From assembly GCA_013214885.1 (NCBI GenBank), contig JABSRS010000020.1:1-18870 (forward strand): a stretch of 18,870 nucleotides of DNA, given 5' to 3'. This DNA is from Gammaproteobacteria bacterium. Its GTDB lineage: Bacteria > Pseudomonadota > Gammaproteobacteria > Enterobacterales > Psychrobiaceae. Shown here in pieces: positions 14,036-18,870 of the stretch (positions are counted from its first letter, which is position 1; each line of letters starts with the position of its first letter). The notes under the pieces are model-generated. The model worked only from the letters and a program-made list of their open reading frames with translations, ran no database searches and was not told the DNA's origin. A program made the translations under genes and the position numbers.

Positions 14036-15888
14036 AACATCCCTCGAGTAAATCTCATTTTAAGCCCATTTTGGGCACTGTTAACCGCTTCAAATGCATC
14101 TTTTAACTGATGACGCAGCAAGGCCGAAATATCACCTGGTCTTAAGTAATTAGTTGCTGGTTTGCCTGATTTAACTTGAGCACCTTGGTTTTTAAGTCGC
14201 ATGTGAGCAATAAACTCATGGGCGTCTTTAAGGTTTTTAACATCTTTATTACTGAGAATTTTACGATCAAGTAGTTGCTCAAGCCGCGCGCTGGTATTTA
14301 CTTCTTTAAGACCCTCGGCTAGGGCATAAATTCGTGCAATATCATTAATTAGTGCCACCCCGCGGTGCTTTAAATCCAACACTTTGTTTTCTTCACCATC
14401 ACGCTCAAGCACAAATTTACCAAAAAATCCTAGTGGCGGTTTACTGGCCACCGCATTACCAGCCATCGCAGCCACAAAGATCTGATTACCTTTGGTTTTG
14501 GTTAATACACGTTGTTGCAGCTGTTCAAACAGCTCGGAGCTACCAACGACATTTCGCATATCGAAAAATATCGCGGTATGTAATAACGCTTGTGGATCGG
14601 GCGAATTAATCCAGCGGTCAAAATACTTTTGCCATGCACTAATCGATACCCGCCACTTATCGGTCTGCGCCATGATTTCACCAGGACAATAAATATAACC
14701 ACAGGCATCAAGACCATAACAAACATATTGCGCTAATTTTTTAAAATACAGATCTTGTTCATCCGTTGGTTGCTGTGCCAAAATCATCCCATTGTCTTGA
14801 TCCGACCCTGCGGTTTGATCCATCCGCCCAGACGAACCAAATACTATCCAGCTATAAGCAAATGGCGGCTCGCCATACAGCGTTTCGCCTAACGTTAACA
14901 AGCGCCGCGTTAATGAGTCAGATAGCAAGGTTAACACCCGACCAATTTCATCAGCCCGCGCGTCCGACAAAATTAAACTATGGAGCAACCCTGGAATTTT
15001 TTTGCTTAGCTCGATTAAGCCATCGAGATGCTGCTGGCGATTAATTTCACCAATCAGAAATATTGGCTGATTGTTTTGTGCTCGGACTAAGTCAGTCGTG
15101 GTGATCATCCCAACCACTTTTTCATCTTCAATGACTGGTAAATGGTGAATGTTGTGGGTACTCATTAACATCGACGCTTCAAACAATAACGCTTGGCGAT
15201 CGACACAACTTGGATTAACCGTCATGACATCATTCACCAACACCTTACCGTCAAGACCAGCGGCAATAACCCGACTTCGGATATCACGATCGGTTAAAAT
15301 GCCCACCAGCTGGTCCGACTCGGTAATAATAAGCGACGAAACACGGTGCTGATCCATTAGCTGAGCAGCCTGTTCAATACTGGTTTGTGGTGATGTACTA
15401 ATAACCTGATGATTTTTTAATAAAGAACCAACCGTTTGGGTGATCGCTTGATCTTGGGAGCTTGGCTCGCTAAAACGTTTCATTCGCTTGGCATGAGCAC
15501 GGTTGAAAAAGCGGTCAAATTCAGCAGAATCATCCCGCAAATTTTTAAACAATTCTAGGTCGAGTAAATAAACTAAGCCATCTTCCAATACCGTGACTTT
15601 ATTATTAACATTTTGCCCTGTTAATAACGACGGGTACCCAAAGCACTCACCCTCACCTAAACGGTCAAGCAAATTACCTTGTTTATCTCGTACTTCAAAC
15701 CCGCCCGTGCGAACCAAATACAGCTGGGGATTATCATAATCAATTTCAACATGTCCCGATTGCGATGAGAAATAACTAATCCGAATCCCTCTGGCTGCTT
15801 TTGATAACGCATTCTCACTGAGGCTATTAAAGGGGACTATTTCAGCGAGAAATTGCTTAATTTCCGTAATTTCAATATCTTCACCCAT
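14032..15888 (-). CDS. cNMP-binding / CBS-pair / DUF294 nucleotidyltransferase-like protein
   Basis: 618 residues from the chosen start. Order of domains: cyclic-nucleotide-binding-like beta-barrel (~10-130, YLVRTGGFEVRD then GECFGYPSLL), two CBS motifs (~160-210 VSSLIITESDQLVGILTDRDI; ~220-270 HHLPVIEDEKVVGMITTTDL), a DUF294 nucleotidyltransferase core (~350-370, FGSSGRMDQTAGSDQDNG), and a helical DUF294 C-terminal domain. The core resembles the GlnD uridylyltransferase motif, with D363 and D365 as likely metal ligands; the usual Glu of the GRxEQT motif is Asp here. The protein probably senses adenine nucleotides through CBS and modifies an unknown target. ATG 15886-15888 has AAGGA 6 nt upstream. 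A longer in-frame TTG at 15951 lacks a ribosome site and falls at the predicted transcription start, so I rejected it. Confidence 0.9.
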   Translation of the reverse strand: MGEDIEITEIKQFLAEIVPFNSLSENALSKAARGIRISYFSSQSGHVEIDYDNPQLYLVRTGGFEVRDKQGNLLDRLGEGECFGYPSLLTGQNVNNKVTVLEDGLVYLLDLELFKNLRDDSAEFDRFFNRAHAKRMKRFSEPSSQDQAITQTVGSLLKNHQVISTSPQTSIEQAAQLMDQHRVSSLIITESDQLVGILTDRDIRSRVIAAGLDGKVLVNDVMTVNPSCVDRQALLFEASMLMSTHNIHHLPVIEDEKVVGMITTTDLVRAQNNQPIFLIGEINRQQHLDGLIELSKKIPGLLHSLILSDARADEIGRVLTLLSDSLTRRLLTLGETLYGEPPFAYSWIVFGSSGRMDQTAGSDQDNGMILAQQPTDEQDLYFKKLAQYVCYGLDACGYIYCPGEIMAQTDKWRVSISAWQKYFDRWINSPDPQALLHTAIFFDMRNVVGSSELFEQLQQRVLTKTKGNQIFVAAMAGNAVASKPPLGFFGKFVLERDGEENKVLDLKHRGVALINDIARIYALAEGLKEVNTSARLEQLLDRKILSNKDVKNLKDAHEFIAHMRLKNQGAQVKSGKPATNYLRPGDISALLRHQLKDAFEAVNSAQNGLKMRFTRGMF

Positions 15889-15906
15889 TGCTGTTCCTTG
15901 TTTTTG

Positions 15907-15934
15907 TCCATAAAACTTTTTTCCATAAAACTTT
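15907..15934. repeat. Tandem 13-bp direct repeat in the leader
   Basis: TCCATAAAACTTT occurs at 15907-15919 and 15922-15934, a 15-nt period. It lies in the untranslated leader of the DUF294 gene if the ATG at 15888 is the start. Probably a simple duplication. Confidence 0.5.
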
Positions 15935-15962
15935 AGTCGCGGTTTCATCAAACGATAAATTA

Positions 15963-15990
15963 GTTATAGTATTAGGGTCAAAATTCACAA
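15963..15990 (-). promoter_or_regulatory. Probable promoter of the DUF294-exonuclease operon
   Basis: On the minus strand, TTGTGA (complement 15985-15990), a 16-nt spacer and TATAAC (complement 15963-15968) fit sigma70. Transcription would begin near 15955, giving a ~67-nt leader to ATG 15888. Confidence 0.5.
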
Positions 15991-16014
15991 AAAAATAATA
16001 ATTAGAGACATTAT

Positions 16015-16260
16015 ATGATGATGAAAATTTTAGGGCTTGTTGAGTCCGCACTGCTATTTACTGGTTTAACGTTAGTAATTGTCGCTTTAGTTAAATACAC
16101 CAAACGCACTGGCGATTATCAAAGTATAATCCGCGTCATGGTCAATCAATTAAAAGACGGTTTTTCCTTGGCCGAATTTAAAATTTACCGCATCGGGGTT
16201 GTGCTGCTTATTGTGACTCTTGTGATACGGTTTATTAATCAGTTTATGTTTCCATCCTAA
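16015..16260 (+). CDS. Small two-helix inner-membrane protein
   Basis: 81 residues, family not recognised. Two hydrophobic segments, ~4-26 (LGLVESALLFTGLTLVIVAL) and ~58-76 (YRIGVVLLIVTLVIRF), flank a basic, soluble loop of about 30 residues. By the positive-inside rule this loop should face the cytoplasm. Three ATG codons in a row start the frame and any of them could be used; the ribosome site is weak (AGAG at 16003-16006). The gene is divergent from the cNMP/CBS operon across ~125 nt and is followed by a strong terminator. No function can be given. Confidence 0.75.
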   Translation: MMMKILGLVESALLFTGLTLVIVALVKYTKRTGDYQSIIRVMVNQLKDGFSLAEFKIYRIGVVLLIVTLVIRFINQFMFPS

Positions 16261-16300
16261 ATGATTGTGCCCTAATTGCGCACAAGACATTAGTCTATTA

Positions 16301-16336
16301 AAAAAGCCTCAACTTGCAGTCAAGTTGAGGCTTTTT
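16301..16336. terminator. Strong bidirectional intrinsic terminator
   Basis: A perfect 16-bp stem, AAAAAGCCTCAACTTG (16301-16316) and CAAGTTGAGGCTTTTT (16321-16336), with the 4-nt loop CAGT. T runs exit the stem on both strands. It ends the plus-strand membrane-protein gene and the minus-strand reductase gene, which converge on it. Confidence 0.95.
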
Positions 16337-16359
16337 GTCTTACTAACGCGAAAGAGTAT

Positions 16360-17403
16360 TTACACTAAACTCAATAACATCTCGTCAGAGTAGTCAACTA
16401 ACGGTGCATTATCGCGGACTTTAGCGACATAATCAGGATTAGAAATAAATGGACGGCCAATTGCAACTAAATCAAATTTACTTGCTGCAATCGCGACACT
16501 GGCTGTTTGTGGGCTGAAACCGCCGACACCGACTAAGGTTTTTTGATAAATACTACGGACATAACTCGAGGCATTACCGCCTAAGTAATCAAACTCCATC
16601 GCATCATCAAAAATACCAATATGTAAAAAGGCCAAATCACGTTGCTCAAGTTGCGGCAGTAAGTAATCAAAGACTTCGCGATCGCGCTTATCACCCGCCA
16701 TATTAAAGTAAGCACCAGGGCTAACTCTAAGTGCGGTGCGCTCGTTACCAATGCGCGCCACAATAACGTCAACGACTGCCAGTGGGAAACGGGCCATATT
16801 TTGCGCCGTGCCACCGTATTGATCATCGCGCAGGTTCGAATCAAAATGCAAAAATTGGTCAATTAAATAACCATTGGCACCGTGAATTTCAACGCCGTCG
16901 AAACCAGCCTCAATCGCATTAGCCGCGGCTTGGGCATAATCTTTAACTAATAAATTAATGTCTTGCACGGTGACTGCTTTTGGCACCTGATAAGTCAACT
17001 CGCGCATGCGGGGTACATTACCCTCAACAGCCAATGCCGATGGTGCTAGCACATCACCGCCACCAAAAAAGTGCGGATGAGCAACCCGGCCAGTGTGCCA
17101 TAACTGAGCAAAAATTTTGCCACCGTTATCGTGAACTGCCGCTGTTACTTTTTTCCAACCATTAATTTGTGCACTGCTAAATAAGCCAGGAGTATTTGGA
17201 TAACCCTGACCGTCGGGGCGAATAATGATTGCTTCCGAGATGATTAAACCAGCATCGGCGCGGCGACCATAATATTGAGCAATCGCAGCCGTTGGTACCA
17301 AATCAGCATCGGCCATGCAACGAGTAAGCGGTGCCATTAAAATTTTGTTTTTCAGCTTAATCGTCGAATTTAATGCATACGATTGAAATAAATTATCTGT
17401 CAT
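16360..17403 (-). CDS. Old Yellow Enzyme family alkene reductase (NemA-like)
   Basis: 347 residues; FMN-dependent TIM barrel that uses NAD(P)H to reduce activated C=C bonds or nitro/maleimide electrophiles. Motifs in order: MAPLTR (23-28, FMN O4 contact), QLWHTGR (100-106), EIHGANGYLIDQFL (172-185) with the substrate-binding pair His174/Asn177 and proton donor Tyr179, YGG (196-198), VGVGGF (flavin phosphate) and GRPFISNP. All catalytic positions are intact. ATG 17401-17403 is chosen because a purine-rich GGTGGGG precedes it by 7 nt. An upstream in-frame TTG (17460) lies inside an operator palindrome and would read through the predicted promoter. It is divergent from a TetR gene with shared operators, so probably induced by electrophiles. 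Confidence 0.94.
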   Translation of the reverse strand: MTDNLFQSYALNSTIKLKNKILMAPLTRCMADADLVPTAAIAQYYGRRADAGLIISEAIIIRPDGQGYPNTPGLFSSAQINGWKKVTAAVHDNGGKIFAQLWHTGRVAHPHFFGGGDVLAPSALAVEGNVPRMRELTYQVPKAVTVQDINLLVKDYAQAAANAIEAGFDGVEIHGANGYLIDQFLHFDSNLRDDQYGGTAQNMARFPLAVVDVIVARIGNERTALRVSPGAYFNMAGDKRDREVFDYLLPQLEQRDLAFLHIGIFDDAMEFDYLGGNASSYVRSIYQKTLVGVGGFSPQTASVAIAASKFDLVAIGRPFISNPDYVAKVRDNAPLVDYSDEMLLSLV

Positions 17404-17417
17404 GACTTGTCCCCACC

Positions 17418-17433
17418 TTGAATGTCCGTTCAA
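17418..17433. promoter_or_regulatory. TetR operator 1
   Basis: TTGAATGTCCGTTCAA, first of three copies of a TTGAA-N6-TTCAA inverted repeat between the reductase and TetR genes. It overlaps the predicted reductase -10 (TATCTT, complement 17432-17437) and continues into the start of the reductase transcript. Confidence 0.75.
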
Positions 17434-17444
17434 GATATATTCAT

Positions 17445-17460
17445 TTGAATGATCATTCAA
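17445..17460. promoter_or_regulatory. TetR operator 2 over the reductase promoter
   Basis: TTGAATGATCATTCAA, a perfect 16-bp palindrome and the best of the three copies. On the minus strand its first half, TTGAAT (complement 17455-17460), is the likely -35 of the reductase gene, 17 nt from TATCTT (complement 17432-17437). Binding would block the reductase promoter. Confidence 0.8.
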
Positions 17461-17468
17461 GCTTTATT

Positions 17469-17497
17469 TTGAATAACCGTTCAAACTTAAGTACAAT
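17469..17497 (+). promoter_or_regulatory. TetR operator 3 and tetR promoter
   Basis: TTGAATAACCGTTCAA (17469-17484) is the third operator. Its first half, TTGAAT (17469-17474), also serves as the -35 box, 17 nt before TACAAT (17492-17497). The overlap predicts autorepression of the tetR gene. Confidence 0.78.
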
Positions 17498-17531
17498 GGA
17501 GTTAATTTCAATCGAGTAATGAAAACTAGTT

Positions 17532-18113
17532 ATGACCAATGCCCAATTTGATCGCGAGCAAGTGCTCCGTGCCGCCATGAAAGCCTTTATGTATAAGGGT
17601 TATGGCAAAACGAGCATGCAAGATTTGAAAAAAGTGACGGGTCTACATCCTGGTTCGATTTATTGTGCCTTTGACAATAAACGCGGCTTACTCATCGCTG
17701 CACTCGAGCAGTACCGACTCGACAGAAGTGGTGAGTTTCAGGCGTTTTTTCCATCCTCCCAGCCAGTAATGATATCGCTCAAAAATTATTTAAATGACAT
17801 TGTCCAAGGCTGTTTAAATTGTGATGCGCCTCAAGCCTGTCTGTTGACCAAGGCGCTTAGTGAAATATCAGAGCAAGATGAAGAAATACAACAAATTATC
17901 GCTCATAATCTGCAAGCTTGGCAACAAGCATTAGCCGAAAAACTTGAGCAAGCAAAAATACAACATGAACTAACCACCACCAGAGATAGTGACCATTTGG
18001 CACGATTTTTTGTGATGGGAATTTATGGCCTAAGAACTTTTGCCCACACCTACCCAAAAACAGATGTGTTACAACAGCTAGCCGATCAACTTTACAGCGA
18101 TATTTGCGCTTAA
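17532..18113 (+). CDS. TetR/AcrR-family repressor (NemR-like)
   Basis: 193 residues. The amino end is a TetR helix-turn-helix (AAMKAFMYKGYGKTSMQDL, then GLHPGSIYCAFDNKRGLL, residues ~14-54). The carboxyl part is the variable helical ligand domain. Cys103 in QACLLTKALSEI sits where E. coli NemR has its redox/electrophile sensor Cys106 (GCLTVKLSAEV). Cys94 and Cys97 form a nearby NCxxC-like pair (GCLNCD). This suggests, without proving, sensing of electrophiles or reactive chlorine species. It is divergent from the OYE reductase, with three operator copies between them, one over its own -35. ATG 17532 places the helix-turn-helix at the normal distance; the ribosome site is weak. Confidence 0.9.
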   Translation: MTNAQFDREQVLRAAMKAFMYKGYGKTSMQDLKKVTGLHPGSIYCAFDNKRGLLIAALEQYRLDRSGEFQAFFPSSQPVMISLKNYLNDIVQGCLNCDAPQACLLTKALSEISEQDEEIQQIIAHNLQAWQQALAEKLEQAKIQHELTTTRDSDHLARFFVMGIYGLRTFAHTYPKTDVLQQLADQLYSDICA

Positions 18114-18141
18114 CACGCTTGAGTTAATTTTAGTTGTTGCA

Positions 18142-18169
18142 TTGCCAATCCTAAATACATTATTATAAC
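18142..18169 (+). promoter_or_regulatory. umuDC promoter
   Basis: TTGCCA (18142-18147), 16-nt spacer, TATAAC (18164-18169), each matching sigma70 consensus at 5 of 6 positions. The LexA box follows directly. Confidence 0.75.
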
Positions 18170-18170
18170 A

Positions 18171-18186
18171 CTGTACGAACAACCAG
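18171..18186 (+). promoter_or_regulatory. LexA (SOS) box
   Basis: CTGTACGAACAACCAG fits the CTG-N10-CAG gammaproteobacterial LexA operator. It extends to ACTG...CAGT and is immediately downstream of the umuDC -10, where bound LexA would block transcription. It ends within the GTG that could be misread as the umuD start. Confidence 0.82.
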
Positions 18187-18197
18187 TGGTCTTAATA

Positions 18198-18611
18198 ATG
18201 ATTGTCACCCCTATTCTCATTGAAGCAGGTATTACAGGTTTTGAGTCCCCTGCGGCCGAATACACTCAGCTAGGTTTAAGTCTTGATGAGCTACTCATTG
18301 AGCACCCTAGTGCGACCTTTCTCGGGGTGGCCAATGGTGATTCAATGAATAAAGTGGGTATTTATCATGGTGATATTTTAATTGTTGATCGCGCCGAACA
18401 ACCCCGCCACATGGATGTGGTGGTCGCAACTTACAACGGTAACTTTAGCTGCAAGCTATTTGATGCCAAACAGCGCCAGTTAATTTCAGCCGCTGATAAC
18501 TATCCGCCAATTCAAATTAGTGAAGGCGACAGTTTTTTAATTGAAGGGGTGGTAATCCGCTCAATTCGCTGTCACCGCGCCAGTAGATTTAGCCATGTTT
18601 GCACTAATTGA
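18198..18611 (+). CDS. umuD: UmuD, SOS mutagenesis protein (pol V accessory, self-cleaving)
   Basis: 137 residues from ATG 18198. The S24/LexA-like peptidase core is clear: GFESPAAEY, LLIEHPSATFLGVANGDSM with nucleophile Ser49, GDILIVDRA, and VVVATYNGNFSCK with general base Lys86. The 37-residue Ser-Lys spacing equals that of E. coli UmuD (Ser60/Lys97). RecA-stimulated self-cleavage makes UmuD', the pol V subunit. At the E. coli Cys24-Gly25 cleavage position this protein has Thr13-Gly14, with Ala10-Gly11 just upstream. The arm before the cleavage site is only 10-13 residues, against 24. GTG 18186 in the same frame falls inside the LexA box and is rejected. umuC overlaps the 3' end by 17 nt. 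Confidence 0.92.
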   Translation: MIVTPILIEAGITGFESPAAEYTQLGLSLDELLIEHPSATFLGVANGDSMNKVGIYHGDILIVDRAEQPRHMDVVVATYNGNFSCKLFDAKQRQLISAADNYPPIQISEGDSFLIEGVVIRSIRCHRASRFSHVCTN

Positions 18612-18870
18612 CGCCAACAGTTTCTATACTAGCTGTGAGGCAGTGTTTGATCCCAGTATCCGCGGTAAACCAACCATAGTCTTAACCAATAATGACGGCT
18701 GTATTTGCGCCATTAACCGTCAAGCAAAAAACCTTGGCATTGCAAAGTTTGCGGCTTATTTCAAGGTTAAACAGCAATGCGAACAAGCTGGCGTGATTGT
18801 TCGCAGCTCTAATTACGAACTCTATAGCGATCTTTCTACCAAGATGATACAGATAATTAGCCAGTTTGGC
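18595..18870 (+). CDS. umuC: UmuC, DNA polymerase V catalytic subunit (5' part)
   Basis: The first 92 codons are present; the frame is open at the right edge. The start MFALIDANSFYTSCEAVF is the Y-family polymerase opening with catalytic Asp6 and the FY steric-gate region. It continues with GKPTIVLTNNDGCICAINRQAK and RSSNYELYSDLS, all typical of UmuC. The ATG lies inside the end of umuD (17-nt overlap), indicating coupled translation from the LexA-controlled promoter. With UmuD' it would perform error-prone translesion synthesis. Confidence 0.93.
   Translation, partial: MFALIDANSFYTSCEAVFDPSIRGKPTIVLTNNDGCICAINRQAKNLGIAKFAAYFKVKQQCEQAGVIVRSSNYELYSDLSTKMIQIISQFG

Noticed and set aside
15889..15951. 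Amino extension of the cNMP/CBS protein from a TTG start
   Set aside because: No ribosome site, start near the predicted transcription start, and a tandemly repeated KFYG sequence; the ATG at 15888 has a good AAGGA.
16265..16284. TTGTGC...GCACAA inverted repeat after the small membrane-protein gene
   Set aside because: The stem is only 6 bp and lies just before the far stronger 16-bp terminator at 16301-16336.
17404..17460. 19-residue amino extension of the reductase from a TTG start
   Set aside because: It would translate through operators 1 and 2 and the predicted promoter; ATG 17403 has a purine-rich ribosome site and the family's normal start.
18186..18197. GTG start for UmuD four codons upstream
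   Set aside because: The GTG overlaps the last base of the LexA box and lies within ~15 nt of the predicted transcription start; ATG 18198 is preferred.
1..18870. CRISPR arrays, tRNA/rRNA genes, transposases, phage or restriction genes
   Set aside because: Looked for throughout; no regularly spaced repeats, no cloverleaf-type sequence and no such protein motifs were seen.

Overview
The window reads as chromosomal DNA of a marine gammaproteobacterium, most likely of the order Alteromonadales (Shewanella / Colwellia / Thalassotalea-like). This rests on moderate-to-low GC, the short form of MiaE, a large TonB-dependent receptor operon, an S46 dipeptidyl-peptidase, a UmuD with a short amino-terminal arm, and an intergenic palindrome of a kind I recall from that order. 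The genus cannot be fixed from the sequence alone. No rRNA, tRNA, CRISPR array, transposase or phage gene is visible.

Layout. 1-203: 3' end of a GH63 (YgjK-like) glycosidase gene, followed by a small sulfotransferase-like gene and an extended-SDR epimerase/dehydratase gene. 1965-2588: miaE with its own terminator. 2843-9795: a four-gene co-directional operon encoding a large outer-membrane lipoprotein, a TonB-dependent receptor, an orphan 78-residue protein and a MauG/CCP-like di-heme protein. It has a sigma70-like promoter with weakly Fur-like sequence over it, and TAATG stop/start overlaps at two junctions. 9796-10127: an intergenic stretch with a possible 32-codon ORF and a perfect hairpin. 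10128-10364: a single-RRM RNA-binding protein, tail-to-tail with a lipid-anchored TonB-C-terminal-domain protein (minus strand). 10868-13090 (minus): an S46 peptidase whose upstream region is a ~165 bp imperfect palindromic element. 13346-15888 (minus): a DnaQ-like exonuclease translationally coupled to a cNMP/CBS/nucleotidyltransferase protein. 16015-16260: a two-helix membrane protein. It shares a strong bidirectional terminator with 16360-17403 (minus), an Old Yellow Enzyme reductase. The reductase is divergent from a TetR regulator (17532-18113), with three matching operator palindromes between them. 18171-18870: a LexA-box promoter followed by umuD and the 5' part of umuC.

How the parts fit. 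The most distinctive unit is the lipoprotein/receptor/orphan/di-heme operon. It looks like an uptake or surface-modification system in which a TPR-like lipoprotein could cap the receptor, as SusD caps SusC, and a periplasmic di-heme enzyme could oxidise a substrate or partner. Its cargo is unknown. The TetR/OYE pair looks like a self-contained electrophile-response unit, and the operator geometry predicts both its autorepression and its repression of the reductase. umuDC is the SOS mutagenesis operon, cut by the window edge.
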